Source: Thalassobacillus devorans MSP14 (lineage in GTDB: Bacteria; Bacillota; Bacilli; Bacillales; Halobacillaceae). From it: a stretch of DNA of 64,000 nucleotides. Each line of letters opens with the position of its first letter. The first letter of the stretch is position 1. A program made the translations under genes and the position numbers. The stretch covers positions 1,592,773-1,656,772 of the forward strand of contig NZ_KI543236.1 of assembly GCF_000496835.1 (NCBI RefSeq), written 5' to 3'. This document shows, piece by piece, positions 43,478 through 54,518 of this stretch. The notes under the pieces were generated by a model that was given only the letters and a program-made list of their open reading frames with translations, had not been told where the DNA came from and made no database searches.

Positions 43478-45253
43478 TTATTGCTTGCTTTCCTTTTTAG
43501 CAGTGGTCTGTAAGTACAATTCCTCTAATTGCGCTTCGCTGACCTCCCCGGGCGCTTCGGTCAACAAGCAGGATGCAGACGCTGTTTTAGGAAATAGAAT
43601 CGTATCCCGAAGGTTGTTTCGCCCTGCCAAAAGCATTACGATCCGGTCCAGCCCTAGAGCGATTCCGCCATGGGGCGGCGTTCCATATTCAAGAGCTTCA
43701 AGCAGGAATCCGAATTGTTCCTCAGCCTCTTCTTTGGAAAAGCCAAGAACTTCAAACATACGATCCTGCATTTCTTTATTGTAAATACGCAGGGATCCTC
43801 CTCCCAATTCATACCCGTTCAATACTAGATCATAAGCCTGGGCATGAACTTTACCCGGGTCAGTTTCCAATAGGTTTACTTCATCCGGCTCTGGCATCGT
43901 GAAAGGGTGGTGGGCTGCAAAATAACGTCCTGCATCTTCGTCATATTCAAGCAATGGCCAATCTGTCACCCATAAGAAATTGAATTTAGATTCATCAATC
44001 AGTTCGAGCTGTTTACCCAGCTTCAGACGTAAAGCACCTAAACCTTCCTGGACCACTGTTACTTTATCAGCAACAAACAGGATCAAGTCACCTGGTTCTG
44101 CTTCTAATGCATTACCAAGCCCTATCAGTTCATCTTCACCGAAGAATTTAGCTATTGGACCATTCCATTGTGCTTCATCCACCTTCATCCAGGCTAACCC
44201 TTTGGCACCATATCCTTTGACAAACTCTGTCAGCTTATCAATATCTTTTCGGGAGAAGGCATTCGCCTGCCCTTTCACATTGATAGCACTTACCTGGCCT
44301 CCAGAGGAAACTGCTCCACTGAATACCTGGAAACCGGAATCTTTCACTACTTCAGAAACATTCACCAATTCCATGCCGAACCGGGTATCCGGTTTATCTG
44401 AACCGAAACGTTCCATCGCTTCTTCATAGCGCATCTTCGGGAGTGGTGTTTCCAATTCAATTCCCTTAACCTCTTTCATCACTTGTGCCATCATCCGTTC
44501 GGTCATATCTATGATTTCTTCTTTAGACATGAAGGAGGTCTCGATATCAATTTGAGTGAATTCAGGCTGACGATCTGCTCTCAAATCTTCATCACGGAAA
44601 CAACGGGCAATCTGGTAGTATTTTTCAAAGCCGGACATCATCAGCAATTGTTTGAACAACTGCGGTGATTGCGGCAAAGCGTAAAACTCGCCTGGATGGA
44701 CACGGCTCGGTACTAGATAATCCCGTGCGCCTTCCGGTGTACTTTTCGTAAGCATCGGCGTTTCCATTTCCAGGTAACCTTCATCATTTAAAAAATTCCG
44801 AACCACCTGGTTAGTTTTATGGCGTAATTGGAATGTCTCTTGCATTGGCTTCCTTCTCAAATCCAGATAACGATACTTCAGACGAAGGTCTTCTGCAACA
44901 TCCGATTCCTCTTCGATCATGAATGGCGGGTTTTTTGCTTTATTAAGGATTTCTATTTTTTCTGCCTGGAGCTCGATCGCGCCTGTTTCGAGATTTTCAT
45001 TAATGGTACCTTCATCTCTGCCAAGTACTTCCCCGTGTACTTCTAATACATACTCATTCCTGACAGTTTCCGCGATCTTCAAAGCTTCGCTGGAAATTTC
45101 AGGATTAAACACCACCTGTACAATACCGGAACGGTCCCTTAAATCGATAAAGATCAATCCGCCCAGGTCCCGTCGTTTTTGTACCCATCCTTTTAACATG
45201 ACTTTTTTTCCGGTGTCTGATTCACGCAGTTTGCCGCAATGATGTCGTTCCAT
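43478..45253 (-). CDS. aspS: Aspartate--tRNA ligase
   Basis: Class IIb synthetase, 591 residues: N-terminal OB anticodon-binding domain ([35 protein letters not shown]), motif 2 [20 protein letters not shown], the bacterial GAD insertion (about 290-420) and motif 3 [16 protein letters not shown]. Bacterial type with GAD, so either discriminating or not depending on asparagine synthesis genes outside the window. Two bases after hisS, co-transcribed with it. Confidence 0.97.
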   Translation of the reverse strand: MERHHCGKLRESDTGKKVMLKGWVQKRRDLGGLIFIDLRDRSGIVQVVFNPEISSEALKIAETVRNEYVLEVHGEVLGRDEGTINENLETGAIELQAEKIEILNKAKNPPFMIEEESDVAEDLRLKYRYLDLRRKPMQETFQLRHKTNQVVRNFLNDEGYLEMETPMLTKSTPEGARDYLVPSRVHPGEFYALPQSPQLFKQLLMMSGFEKYYQIARCFRDEDLRADRQPEFTQIDIETSFMSKEEIIDMTERMMAQVMKEVKGIELETPLPKMRYEEAMERFGSDKPDTRFGMELVNVSEVVKDSGFQVFSGAVSSGGQVSAINVKGQANAFSRKDIDKLTEFVKGYGAKGLAWMKVDEAQWNGPIAKFFGEDELIGLGNALEAEPGDLILFVADKVTVVQEGLGALRLKLGKQLELIDESKFNFLWVTDWPLLEYDEDAGRYFAAHHPFTMPEPDEVNLLETDPGKVHAQAYDLVLNGYELGGGSLRIYNKEMQDRMFEVLGFSKEEAEEQFGFLLEALEYGTPPHGGIALGLDRIVMLLAGRNNLRDTILFPKTASASCLLTEAPGEVSEAQLEELYLQTTAKKESKQ

Positions 45254-45255
45254 CC

Positions 45256-46530
45256 TTAGTTCCCTCCTGCAAGTTCGTTCTTTAAATAAGTGACTAACTC
45301 TGTTAGTGGTATTTCTTTTTGTTCACCAGTTTCCATTAATTTAACATTCGCCTGGCCGGCTTCCATCTCGTTTTCACCTAATACAATCACATATTTTGCT
45401 TTCAGCCTGTCAGCAGATTTGAACTGCCCCTTGATTTTCCTTCCAAGGTAATCTTTATCTACCTGAACGCCGGCATTCCGCAGTTGATAGGTTAGGCGGA
45501 CCGCTTCTTTTTCAGCCTGATTTCCGAGAGAAACAAAATAGCAATCGATCCCTTCTTCGACCGGCAATTCGATTCCTTCTGCATCCAGTGCCATTAACAG
45601 ACGTTCAATACTCAACGCAAATCCGATACCAGGAGTCTCAGGTCCTCCCATTTCTTCAACCAGACCATTATAACGGCCACCGCCGCTCAATGTAGTAATC
45701 GCCCCGAAGCCTTCAGCATCACTCATGATTTCAAAGGCGGTATGGTTATAATAATCCAACCCTCGGACAAGGTTTTTATCAACCACGTAAGGAATCTCCA
45801 TGGCATCTAAATAGGATTTGACTTGCTCAAAATACTCTCTTGATTCCTCGTTCAAATAATCCAATACCGATGGCGCTGTTGCCATTGCCGGATGTTCTCT
45901 ATCCTTCTTGCAATCAAGCACACGAAGCGGATTCTTATCCAGACGAACCTGACAGTCCTGACATAGTTCCTCCCGATGTGGATCAAAGTGGCCGATCAGT
46001 GCTTCACGGTGCTGTTTACGGCTCTCATTATCACCTAAGCTGTTGATGACCAGCTTTAACGATTTCAGCCCAAGCTCCTGGTAGGCCGCCATTGCCAAAG
46101 CCATCACCTCAGCATCGATAGCTGGATCAGCGCTTCCCAATGCTTCGATACCGAACTGATAAAATTGTCGCATCCTGCCCTGCTGTGGCCGCTCATAACG
46201 GAACATCGGTCCAATGTAGAACAATTTAGTCGGCTGCATTGGCAGTCCAAAAACCTTATGTTCCACAAAAGAGCGTACCACCGATGCAGTTCCTTCTGGT
46301 CTCAGGGTTAAACTTCTTCCCCCTCGATCATCAAAGGTATACATTTCTTTTTGCACGATATCTGTGGTGTCTCCAACCCCTCGTTGGAATAGTTCTGTAT
46401 GTTCAAAAACAGGAGTACGAATCTCCTGATAATTGTATTTTCTGCAAAGCTCGATCAGAGCACTCTCTACATATTGCCATTTTTCAGACGTTCCAGGTAA
46501 AATATCCTGCGTCCCTCTTGGTGCCTTCAT
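45256..46530 (-). CDS. hisS: Histidine--tRNA ligase
   Basis: Class IIa synthetase. From ATG 46530 (after AAAGGAGG) the product has 424 residues, the same as in B. subtilis; an upstream frame to 46569 is rejected. Motifs: [12 protein letters not shown], motif 2 [24 protein letters not shown], histidine loops [15 protein letters not shown] and [15 protein letters not shown], motif 3 [15 protein letters not shown], and a C-terminal anticodon domain. First gene of the T-box controlled hisS-aspS operon. Confidence 0.97.
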   Translation of the reverse strand: MKAPRGTQDILPGTSEKWQYVESALIELCRKYNYQEIRTPVFEHTELFQRGVGDTTDIVQKEMYTFDDRGGRSLTLRPEGTASVVRSFVEHKVFGLPMQPTKLFYIGPMFRYERPQQGRMRQFYQFGIEALGSADPAIDAEVMALAMAAYQELGLKSLKLVINSLGDNESRKQHREALIGHFDPHREELCQDCQVRLDKNPLRVLDCKKDREHPAMATAPSVLDYLNEESREYFEQVKSYLDAMEIPYVVDKNLVRGLDYYNHTAFEIMSDAEGFGAITTLSGGGRYNGLVEEMGGPETPGIGFALSIERLLMALDAEGIELPVEEGIDCYFVSLGNQAEKEAVRLTYQLRNAGVQVDKDYLGRKIKGQFKSADRLKAKYVIVLGENEMEAGQANVKLMETGEQKEIPLTELVTYLKNELAGGN

Positions 46531-46581
46531 CACAACATCCTCCTTTATATAATTGTCAGTGACTGGCAATAAAACATAAAA

Positions 46582-46840
46582 AACTCCCGTCCCTAATAAA
46601 AGGGACGGGAGTTACCCGCGTTGCCACCCTGGTTGAAACATACCATTACATGTTTCCTCTCCATACAGTTAACGCCTGTGTACGGCTATGCCTACTATGA
46701 GTTCGACACAGCACCTAAAGAATGTCTTTCACCAGGTTATTACACAGAAATGCTTCCAGCCAACAGGCATTTCCTCTCTGTCTGCATATTTCCTGATTAC
46801 TCTTTCTCTCATCGGTTTTAACGACTCTAATTAAGAATTG
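46582..46840 (-). promoter_or_regulatory. T-box riboswitch of hisS-aspS
   Basis: Contains the T-box core AGGGTGGCAACGCGGG (46615-46630, minus strand) and a terminator with 13-base arms (46582-46594/46601-46613). In stem I, AAAGA and UCUUU form the lower helix and CAGG/CCUG the upper one. The specifier loop reads GUGAAAGACAU, so His CAU (46722-46724) and Asp GAC (46724-46726) overlap by one base. The AGUA/GAA loop-E pattern is present. Confidence 0.88.
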
Positions 46841-46846
46841 ATTATT

Positions 46847-46875
46847 ATCATATGACTCTCGAAAGGCAATGTCAA
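46847..46875 (-). promoter_or_regulatory. Sigma-A promoter of the hisS-aspS leader
   Basis: TTGACA (46870-46875) and TATGAT (46847-46852) on the minus strand are 17 bases apart; transcription should start near 46840. Confidence 0.85.
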
Positions 46876-46994
46876 GGTTTTCAACTACTTTTTCTCAATT
46901 ATTTTTAAAAAAATCATGGAAAAAAAGGGATTTAAAAGAAATTGTCGAAATGATACTATTGAACTCGAATAACTAACAAAAGGAGGTATGACGT

Positions 46995-48260
46995 TTGGCA
47001 AAACAATGGAATAAAGTATTTGCTTTACTTTTCTTACTTTTGTTAAGTGTTGCCGCATTCACTGCCTTGCCGGTGAAAGCGGATAACGCAATCGTTAATA
47101 TCGATACACTTAACGTAAGAGAAGCTCCTAGTTCCTATACAGAGAAACTGGGACAAATACATAGAGGCGAAGCCTACCCTATCCTCGGTGAAAAGTATGG
47201 ATGGCTCCAAATCCAATACAAAGGCGGGAAAGCATGGGTAGCGAAATACCTTGTCAACATCCGGGAAAATACCACAGTCCACTCAGATGCAGACTACCTG
47301 CGAGTACGCGCAGAGTCTAATACAAACTCCAGGATTCTGGGACACCTGATGAAAGGGCAATCAGTAAAACATCTTGGTACAAGTGGTAACTGGTACAAAA
47401 TCAAGAGTGAGTATGGCACAGGCTGGATTCACAGTGATTATGCCAGCCCGGGCGGCACCAGCCAAAGCTCCAGTCAACCTGTTCAGACAAGTACCGGAGG
47501 AGCAAGCCTCCAAACATTGACACTCCTTTATGATGGAACAAATATCCGCAGTGGTCCATCTACCAGCCATAAGATCCTCGGAAGAGCACATAAAGGCGAT
47601 GACTTCCAGGTGATCAGTAAAGACGGTGAATGGTATAAAATAAAATATGGTGCAGGTACTGCATATGTAGCAGGCTGGATTGTGACACTAAATAACCGCA
47701 GTAATAGTAATTCAAGCAGCGGTCTGCAAGGAAAAGTCGTTGTGATTGACCCCGGCCACGGGGGCCGTGATCCAGGAGCAATCGGGTTAAGCGGCACTTA
47801 TGAAAAAAATGTAACCCTTTCAACAGCTTTGCATGTTAAAGAAAAGCTTCAGGCTGCAGGAGCAAAAGTTATCATGACACGCAGCAACGATCGCTATATT
47901 TCTCTATCAAACAGGGTATCTGTTTCTCACTCATCTCATGCAGATGTTTTCCTGAGTCTGCACTACAATAGTTTCCCGACCTATTCGGGGGCCAAAGGAA
48001 TAGAAACCTTTTATCACAGCAGCCAGGATATGACCCTTGCAAAGCTGGTGCAGCAAGGAATGATCCGTTCTACAGGAGCAGTCAATCGAGGTGCAAAAGC
48101 AAACAGTTTCCATGTAATTCGTGAAAACAATAATCCGTCACTATTGCTGGAACTTGGGTATTTATCAAACGTTGTGGAAGAAAAGATGGTTAAAACGTCT
48201 AACTATCAACGTAAATTAAGTACTGGAATCGTCAATGGACTCATCGATTATTTTAATTAA
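46995..48260 (+). CDS. yrvJ: SH3-domain N-acetylmuramoyl-L-alanine amidase (YrvJ type)
   Basis: Secreted wall hydrolase, 421 residues. TTG start eight bases after AGGAGG; signal peptide about 1-29 ending AFTALPVKA. Three bacterial SH3 domains follow (about 32-92, 95-152, 174-233; each with LNVRE/LRVRAESN/NIRSGPS and a GW motif), then a Ser/Asn-rich linker and an Amidase_3 domain (about 245-421). Zinc and catalytic residues lie in VVIDPGHGGRDPGA, SLHYNS and LLELGYLSN. B. subtilis YrvJ is longer. Confidence 0.93.
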   Translation: MAKQWNKVFALLFLLLLSVAAFTALPVKADNAIVNIDTLNVREAPSSYTEKLGQIHRGEAYPILGEKYGWLQIQYKGGKAWVAKYLVNIRENTTVHSDADYLRVRAESNTNSRILGHLMKGQSVKHLGTSGNWYKIKSEYGTGWIHSDYASPGGTSQSSSQPVQTSTGGASLQTLTLLYDGTNIRSGPSTSHKILGRAHKGDDFQVISKDGEWYKIKYGAGTAYVAGWIVTLNNRSNSNSSSGLQGKVVVIDPGHGGRDPGAIGLSGTYEKNVTLSTALHVKEKLQAAGAKVIMTRSNDRYISLSNRVSVSHSSHADVFLSLHYNSFPTYSGAKGIETFYHSSQDMTLAKLVQQGMIRSTGAVNRGAKANSFHVIRENNNPSLLLELGYLSNVVEEKMVKTSNYQRKLSTGIVNGLIDYFN

Positions 48261-48264
48261 TAGT

Positions 48265-48296
48265 AAAAAGGATGGCCTTATGCGGCCATCCTTTTT
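48265..48296. terminator. Bidirectional terminator between yrvJ and dtd
   Basis: Perfect 13-base arms AAAAAGGATGGCC (48265-48277) and GGCCATCCTTTTT (48284-48296) around a 6-base loop. Confidence 0.9.
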
Positions 48297-48297
48297 A

Positions 48298-48744
48298 CTA
48301 CTTATCTTTACTATCTATGATTAATGTGACAGGTCCTGCATTATGCAATTGAACGTCCATCATCGCACCGAATACTCCTGTTTCCACAGGGACACCTTCT
48401 TCTTTTACCAGGTTATTAAAAACTTCATACAGTTCTTCCGCTTTATCAGGTTTTGCAGCTGACATGAAATTAGGACGGCGCCCTTTCCGACAATCCCCAT
48501 AAAGCGTGAACTGGGAGATGGACAGTACTTTTCCATGAACATCTTTTAAACTTAAGTTCATTTTATCCTGATCATCTTCAAAGATACGTAAATTGGTAAT
48601 CTTATTAGCCAAGTATTTAGCATCGTCGACTGTATCGTCGTGAGTGACTCCTACCAATACTACCAGACCGGAATCAATGGCACCAGTAGTCTTACCTTCT
48701 ACTGTAACTGAGGCATTTTTGGTACGTTGGATGACTGCTCTCAT
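48298..48744 (-). CDS. dtd: D-aminoacyl-tRNA deacylase
   Basis: Removes D-amino acids and glycine from mischarged tRNAs. 148 residues with both family motifs: SQFTLYGD (about 77-84) and [11 protein letters not shown] near the C terminus. Fourteen bases after relA, co-transcribed with it. Confidence 0.96.
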   Translation of the reverse strand: MRAVIQRTKNASVTVEGKTTGAIDSGLVVLVGVTHDDTVDDAKYLANKITNLRIFEDDQDKMNLSLKDVHGKVLSISQFTLYGDCRKGRRPNFMSAAKPDKAEELYEVFNNLVKEEGVPVETGVFGAMMDVQLHNAGPVTLIIDSKDK

Positions 48745-48758
48745 AATATCGGAACTCC

Positions 48759-50960
48759 TTATTGCATCATTCTTCTTACAGTATATACTTCAGGAATTTG
48801 TTTAATCCGCTCTACTATTTTTCTTAAATGATTGATATTCTGGATCAAAATCGTAATATTGATGGTAGCCATTTTGTTTCGGTCTGACTTACCTGAAACA
48901 GCTGTAATATTTGTTTTCGTTTCATTAACGGCCTGCAATACCTCATTGACAAGCCCTCGCCTGTCATATCCGGAGATCTCCAGGTCTACATGGTACTGCT
49001 TGGAATCCGAGCCACTGCCTTCCCATTCCACTGGTAATAAACGGCTTTGGGCATCTTCAGTTTGGACATTCGGGCAATCCGAACGGTGTACAGAAACGCC
49101 TCGGCCTTTTGTTATATATCCAACGATATCATCACCCGGTACCGGGTTGCAGCACTTAGACAATCGTACAAGCAGGTTGTCGACACCTTTCACCCTGACG
49201 CCGGAATCCCGTTTACCCGAAGGTTTTGCTTTCACTTCATTCTTTACTTCTTCGAGTGTCTCTTCGAGATTTTGTTCCTGTTCTTTCTGACGTCTTATTT
49301 TTTCAGTCAGGCGTGTGGCTATTTGAGCAGCAGTTATTCCCTGATATCCGACCGCAGCGAACATATCCTCTTCATTACTAAAATTGAATTTTTCAGCAAC
49401 ACGATCGAGATTTTCCTGCGTGAGAACTTCCTTAGGAGGCAGGTCCATGTTCTTGATCTCTTTTTCGACAAGTTCTTTCCCTTTTAGGATGTTCTCTTCC
49501 CTACGCTGTTTCTTGAAGAATTGTTTGATTTTACTTTTAGCCTGGGAGGTTTGTGCAAGCTTTATCCAATCCTTCGAAGGGCCATACGAATGCTTGGAGG
49601 TCATCATTTCTACAATGTCGCCTGTCTTCAGTTCATAATCAAGCGGCTCCATCTTTCCATTGATTTTTGCACCAATCGTATGATTTCCTACTTCTGTATG
49701 GATCCGGTAGGCGAAATCTACCGGGACAGACCCGGACGGAAGTTCAATGACATCGCCCTTTGGTGTGAAGACATACACCATGTCAGAAAAAAGATCCACC
49801 TTCAAGGATTCCATGAACTCCTCTGCATCATGGGTTTCATTTTGCCACTCCAAAATCTCACGGAACCAGGTCAGTTTTTCTTCGAATGATTGTTTCGTCT
49901 GGTTGAATTGCCCGCCTTCTTTATAGGCCCAATGAGCTGCAATCCCGTATTCAGCTATTTCATGCATCTCCTGAGTCCGTATCTGCACTTCCAGTGGATC
50001 GCCTTTTGGACCTATGACCGTTGTATGAAGAGACTGATATAAGTTCGGCTTCGGCATAGCAATATAATCTTTGAACCTCCCCGGCATAGGTTTCCAGCAC
50101 GTGTGGATGATGCCGAGCACAGCATAGCAGTCTTTGATGCTATCGACTATAACCCGGACAGCAAGAAGATCATAGATTTCATTGAACTGTTTGTTTTGGA
50201 GCACCATTTTACGATAAATACTGTATAAATGCTTCGGACGTCCCGAAATATCTGCTTTGATGTTCACTTCTTCCATTCGATCTTCTATCTCTTTCATGAC
50301 ATCTTCTATATAGAATTCGCGTTCGTTCCTTTTTTGTTTCATTAGGTGTACAATGCGATAATATTGTTGCGGGTTCAAATATCGCAATGCGGTATCCTCG
50401 AGCTCCCACTTGATTGTAGAAATACCAAGTCTGTGAGCCAGTGGCGCGAAAATCTCCAACGTCTCATTAGATATTCTACGCTGTTTTTCTGGAGGAAGGT
50501 GCTTCAATGTCCGCATATTGTGGAGTCGATCAGCAAGCTTGATCAGAATCACACGAATATCTTTCGCCATAGCGACGAACATTTTACGGTGATTTTCTGC
50601 TTGTTGGGCCTCTTTCGATTTATACTTGATTTTTCCAAGTTTGGTGACGCCATCCACCAGCATGGCCACTTCCTTATTGAACGTCTCCTCTATCTCTTCA
50701 ATAGAAACTTCGGTATCTTCTACGACATCATGCAGAAAACCACCAGCGATGGTCTCTGGATCCATTTCCAAATTGACAAGTATCCCTGCAACCTGGATAG
50801 GATGAATGATATATGGTTCTCCAGACTTACGAAATTGATCCTTATGTGCCTGCTCCGCAAATTCATAAGCGCGTCGAATAAAACCGGCATCTTCTATCGT
50901 CAAATACCGGCTTGCTTCTTCAATCACTTCTTCTGCGCTTAAAATTTTGTCTTTCGACAT
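48759..50960 (-). CDS. relA: Bifunctional (p)ppGpp synthetase/hydrolase Rel
   Basis: Makes and degrades the stringent-response alarmone. 733 residues: HD hydrolase domain ([18 protein letters not shown] with the HD pair), synthetase domain ([41 protein letters not shown]), TGS domain ([31 protein letters not shown]), conserved-cysteine zinc-finger region ([35 protein letters not shown]) and a C-terminal ACT domain. All catalytic motifs intact, so truly bifunctional. ATG follows AAGGTGATT. Confidence 0.97.
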   Translation of the reverse strand: MSKDKILSAEEVIEEASRYLTIEDAGFIRRAYEFAEQAHKDQFRKSGEPYIIHPIQVAGILVNLEMDPETIAGGFLHDVVEDTEVSIEEIEETFNKEVAMLVDGVTKLGKIKYKSKEAQQAENHRKMFVAMAKDIRVILIKLADRLHNMRTLKHLPPEKQRRISNETLEIFAPLAHRLGISTIKWELEDTALRYLNPQQYYRIVHLMKQKRNEREFYIEDVMKEIEDRMEEVNIKADISGRPKHLYSIYRKMVLQNKQFNEIYDLLAVRVIVDSIKDCYAVLGIIHTCWKPMPGRFKDYIAMPKPNLYQSLHTTVIGPKGDPLEVQIRTQEMHEIAEYGIAAHWAYKEGGQFNQTKQSFEEKLTWFREILEWQNETHDAEEFMESLKVDLFSDMVYVFTPKGDVIELPSGSVPVDFAYRIHTEVGNHTIGAKINGKMEPLDYELKTGDIVEMMTSKHSYGPSKDWIKLAQTSQAKSKIKQFFKKQRREENILKGKELVEKEIKNMDLPPKEVLTQENLDRVAEKFNFSNEEDMFAAVGYQGITAAQIATRLTEKIRRQKEQEQNLEETLEEVKNEVKAKPSGKRDSGVRVKGVDNLLVRLSKCCNPVPGDDIVGYITKGRGVSVHRSDCPNVQTEDAQSRLLPVEWEGSGSDSKQYHVDLEISGYDRRGLVNEVLQAVNETKTNITAVSGKSDRNKMATINITILIQNINHLRKIVERIKQIPEVYTVRRMMQ

Positions 50961-51017
50961 CTAATCACCTTGGTTTCTATACATACTTGTTTAATTATAA
51001 TTATTGGTTGTATTTCA

Positions 51018-51046
51018 TTATCAAAAAAAGATAGATAAATGTAAAG
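51018..51046 (-). promoter_or_regulatory. Sigma-A promoter of relA
   Basis: TTTACA (51041-51046) and GATAAT (51018-51023) on the minus strand are 17 bases apart, 58 bases before the relA start. Confidence 0.6.
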
Positions 51047-51068
51047 AAAAAAATATAATTATAAACAA

Positions 51069-51092
51069 AGAGTACCCATAAGAGGGCACTCT
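51069..51092 (-). terminator. Terminator of recJ-apt
   Basis: AGAGTACCC (51069-51077) and GGGCACTCT (51084-51092) form a stem with one mismatch. T-rich sequence follows on the minus strand just after the apt stop. Confidence 0.65.
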
Positions 51093-51099
51093 AATAACG

Positions 51100-51612
51100 T
51101 TAGTATTGCATCAGTGTCAACACATCGTGTCCTTCAAGCTTATCTCTTCCGTGCAAATAGGTCAATTCAATCAGGAAAGCACAGCCTGCAACGACACCAC
51201 CTAGTTCTTCCACCAGTTTAATGGTTGCTTCAATTGTTCCTCCGGTAGCTAATAAGTCGTCAGTAATCAGCACTCTCTGACCAGGTTTAATTGCATCCTT
51301 GTGTAGCGTAAGTACATTTTTGCCGTATTCTAAACCGTAGTCCACTTTAATGGTCTCCCTTGGCAATTTCCCTTCTTTACGCACAGGGGCAAAGCCTACT
51401 TCCAATGCATAAGAAACAGGACAGCCGACAATGAAGCCCCGGGCTTCTGGCCCCACAATCAGGTCTATATCCAATGATTTAGCATACTCTACGATTTCGT
51501 CAATAGCAGATTTGAATGCCTTTCCATTATCCATTAAAGGTGTGATATCCTTGAACCGTACTCCTTCTTTTGGCCAATCTTCTACAATAGCGATATGTTG
51601 TTTATAATCCAT
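51100..51612 (-). CDS. apt: Adenine phosphoribosyltransferase
   Basis: Salvages adenine to AMP with PRPP. 170 residues; PRPP-binding motif [16 protein letters not shown] (about 118-133), [14 protein letters not shown] and the flexible [12 protein letters not shown] loop. Overlaps recJ by 11 bases, so translationally coupled. Confidence 0.97.
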   Translation of the reverse strand: MDYKQHIAIVEDWPKEGVRFKDITPLMDNGKAFKSAIDEIVEYAKSLDIDLIVGPEARGFIVGCPVSYALEVGFAPVRKEGKLPRETIKVDYGLEYGKNVLTLHKDAIKPGQRVLITDDLLATGGTIEATIKLVEELGGVVAGCAFLIELTYLHGRDKLEGHDVLTLMQY

Positions 51613-53944
51613 GTGTTACTTCCTCCTTAACGGCCAAGTCCACTTGCTCCATATATTGATCGAACCATGATTTCAGTTCTTGATAATTGGAATAGTAAAG
51701 TTTCTTCTCGACTTGTAATCTCCGTTGTTTTAACTGATACGTATCCGAATCATTCAAATCCTTCTTTGACGGAGAAGGATGGAGTGAAATCAGTCCATTC
51801 TCTATTTTAACAAAATCCAACTCAAAAAACACCTGCGAGATGAATTTCAATGTATCCTGATTCCACCCTTTATATGAAGCGAGCTTAGCTGCTCCGTTTT
51901 TCAAATCAAATGACTTATGTTTCATCAGCATTCCATAAAACCATTTAAAATCATCCCGAGTCGGGAGCTTATCAAAAAATGCGCTATCGTCAATTCGATA
52001 GCAAGCATATATTTTTTGAGGCTGGGTTATTTTTATTATTTCCCCCAGCTCTTCTAATCTGGATGGCAGATCCAATAGCACGAGTCCTGCAATCTGCCCT
52101 TTACCGGTGTTCAGAATTGAATTTTTATCTGCAACATTCAAACCTGAAGGTGCCCGGCTGCTTCCCTCAAAAGAAAGGGCGACATGATCTTCCAGATTGC
52201 TTCCGGATAGTTTCTTTTCAATATATTTAGAGCCTCTATAGTCAAACAGCTGCCACTCAGCAATACGGAGGTCTTTGATCATGATTTGTAATTTTTTTCG
52301 ACCATTCCATTCATTGATACCCAATTCCCCTACGGCTTCTAGATTAGAATACGGGGAAATATCACTATATAAATCCCCCATTCCAAAAGCAATTCCATCG
52401 AGTTGGGTGCCAGACTTATGGAATTGGAATTTCAAATGATTCTGCTTACTCCCGATTTGGCGAATTTCCTTTGGAGTATGATCGATATGGAAAAGCGGTT
52501 TAGGGTTTCCCATGCCAAATGGACTGAGTTTCCCGATTTCCTCGATTTGTTGTAACGACAAATCTGCAATGTCAATAGTATTTTCAACATCCACGTTCTG
52601 GGTAAAATCATCCGGCGTCAGTTGTTCTTCCGCTAATCGATTCAATTCATGCCGCAGTTCTCTAATATTTTCTATTTTCAAGGTCATTCCAGCAGCCTGT
52701 GCATGTCCACCGAAATGTTTGAATAACGGTCTCACCTTCATACAATTGACAAATAAATCAAACGCATCAATACTTCTGGCTGATCCTTTAGCCTCTCCTG
52801 TTTCTTCATCAATTCCAAGTACAATCGCCGGGCGATCGAAACGGCCAACCAGTTTGGATGCGACTATTCCCAGTACACCTGGATTCCATCCTTTGTTAGC
52901 CACGACAATTACAGATCGATTATCACCTGATTCATCGCTTTCCAGCATTTTCTCGGCCTCATCTGCTATATCTGCAACAATCTTTTGCCGCTCTTTATTC
53001 AGTTGATCGATCAATTTTGCTAATTCCTCTGCCTGCTTATAATCTTTAGTCAACAGCAATTCAACCGCTGGAGCAGCATCTTGCAGACGACCTACCGCAT
53101 TGATTCTCGGTCCAATCGTAAAACCGATTGTCTCTTCGGTAAAGTCCCCTTCAATTCCACACATTTTTTTTAATGCCTGGATGCCAGGTCGCTGCGATTG
53201 GGATATAGCTTTTAACCCAAAGGACGCAAGCACCCGGTTTTCGTCCTGAAGCGGAACAAGATCAGCAATAGTCCCAATTACCACGAGATCCAACAGTTCT
53301 TTCGGCAATCTGCCGAGGAGAGCCTGCGCAAATTTAAAAGCCACCCCTACACCTGCAAGCTCCTGAAAAGGGTAAGAGGTGGAAGCTTTAGGGTGAATGA
53401 TTGCATAGGCATCAGGTAATTGTTCCTGTACCTCGTGGTGATCGGTGATGATGAGATCGATTCCCAGCTCTTTTGCAACCTCTGCTTCATGTACGGCAGC
53501 AATTCCGGTATCGACAGTGATGATGACATCCATACCGTTTTCCTTCGCGCTACGGAACGCTGATTCATTTGGTCCATACCCTTCCGTGAAACGATTCGGA
53601 ATATAAAAATCACATGACGCACCTGCTTCGCGCAAGGCTTCTACCATGACAGACGTAGCACTGACCCCATCAGCATCGTAATCCCCGAATACTAAGATAT
53701 TTTCATTCCGCTCAATAGCAAGCCGAACACGCTCCGTCGCTTCTCTCATCCCTTCCATTAAAAATGGATCATGCAGGTGTTCCAATGAAGGGAACAAAAA
53801 ACGCTTGGCGGTTTCGTATTCTGTAATATTTCTTTGCCACAATAATTTTCTTGTAAGCGGTGAAATTTCCAATTCTTCTAAAAAAACTTCTGTGTCTACA
53901 TTATCGTTATATGTAAAGTTCCATTTCATTTTACTTTTTAACAT
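51602..53944 (-). CDS. recJ: Single-stranded-DNA-specific exonuclease RecJ
   Basis: 5'-3' single-strand exonuclease of recombination and mismatch repair. 780 residues: DHH domain with [14 protein letters not shown] (about 85), [18 protein letters not shown] and [16 protein letters not shown]1 domain with [14 protein letters not shown], an OB domain (about 450-560) and the extra C-terminal domain seen in Bacillus RecJ. Start ATG after GGGGTGA. Confidence 0.95.
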   Translation of the reverse strand: MLKSKMKWNFTYNDNVDTEVFLEELEISPLTRKLLWQRNITEYETAKRFLFPSLEHLHDPFLMEGMREATERVRLAIERNENILVFGDYDADGVSATSVMVEALREAGASCDFYIPNRFTEGYGPNESAFRSAKENGMDVIITVDTGIAAVHEAEVAKELGIDLIITDHHEVQEQLPDAYAIIHPKASTSYPFQELAGVGVAFKFAQALLGRLPKELLDLVVIGTIADLVPLQDENRVLASFGLKAISQSQRPGIQALKKMCGIEGDFTEETIGFTIGPRINAVGRLQDAAPAVELLLTKDYKQAEELAKLIDQLNKERQKIVADIADEAEKMLESDESGDNRSVIVVANKGWNPGVLGIVASKLVGRFDRPAIVLGIDEETGEAKGSARSIDAFDLFVNCMKVRPLFKHFGGHAQAAGMTLKIENIRELRHELNRLAEEQLTPDDFTQNVDVENTIDIADLSLQQIEEIGKLSPFGMGNPKPLFHIDHTPKEIRQIGSKQNHLKFQFHKSGTQLDGIAFGMGDLYSDISPYSNLEAVGELGINEWNGRKKLQIMIKDLRIAEWQLFDYRGSKYIEKKLSGSNLEDHVALSFEGSSRAPSGLNVADKNSILNTGKGQIAGLVLLDLPSRLEELGEIIKITQPQKIYACYRIDDSAFFDKLPTRDDFKWFYGMLMKHKSFDLKNGAAKLASYKGWNQDTLKFISQVFFELDFVKIENGLISLHPSPSKKDLNDSDTYQLKQRRLQVEKKLYYSNYQELKSWFDQYMEQVDLAVKEEVTHGL

Positions 53945-54010
53945 ACGTTCACCCCTGACCCACTTATTATACTAGAGGGAATCAGGGGTAGCAAATAGCT
54001 GAAAGATATT

Positions 54011-54352
54011 TTATTCTGAAGAATGATCGGAAGTTTCAGAGGTGTCCGTACGGATGCGGGCTGCTGGTTTATCATTATTTTCGTTAATGTGGGTTGCAGA
54101 TTGTGATTCCTTACTTGCCTGTTTGCTTCGAAGCTTTTTAACTTCGCGCTGCAGCCGGTACACCCGGACTGCGCCAAGAGTCGCAGTTACAATCCCACCC
54201 ATAAGAACAGATATTAAAATAACAAGAATCAATGGTGCTTCCCCAGAACCGAATAAATAATTAACTTCTACCGGATCTACATTGATTACTGCAAACACTG
54301 CTATCAATAACGCAAAAATAAGTGCTAAAATCCAATAATATTGTCCTTTCAT
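54011..54352 (-). CDS. LapA-domain membrane protein
   Basis: The 113-residue protein of the DUF1049/LapA class (B. subtilis YrvD) has two membrane helices (about 5-24 and 37-60) joined by the NVDPVEVNYLFGSGEAPLILV loop. A basic coiled segment (VYRLQREVKKLRSKQASKES) and a hydrophilic tail follow. Function in Firmicutes unknown; it sits between secDF and recJ. Confidence 0.85.
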   Translation of the reverse strand: MKGQYYWILALIFALLIAVFAVINVDPVEVNYLFGSGEAPLILVILISVLMGGIVTATLGAVRVYRLQREVKKLRSKQASKESQSATHINENNDKPAARIRTDTSETSDHSSE

Positions 54353-54464
54353 ATTTCTCCACCTTTCCAGGTTAATTACTTTACTCTATTTATTACCTTA
54401 AACTATTTCCCACAAACGTATAGGACAGAAAAACCATGTTTATAGAAACTCCCTGCATTTCATA

Positions 54465-54506
54465 AAAGAAAGGCTGACTCATTGGTGGATGAGCCAGCCT
54501 TTCTTT
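54465..54506 (-). terminator. Terminator of secDF
   Basis: AAAGAAAGGCTG (54465-54476) and CAGCCTTTCTTT (54495-54506) pair, with CTCAT/ATGAG continuing the stem after one mismatch. T-run on the minus strand. Confidence 0.88.
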
Positions 54507-54518
54507 AAGGTTTCTTTA

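Noticed and set aside
46597-46821. 66-residue plus-strand frame in the hisS leader
   Set aside because: It lies entirely in the T-box leader of the opposite strand and lacks a ribosome binding site.
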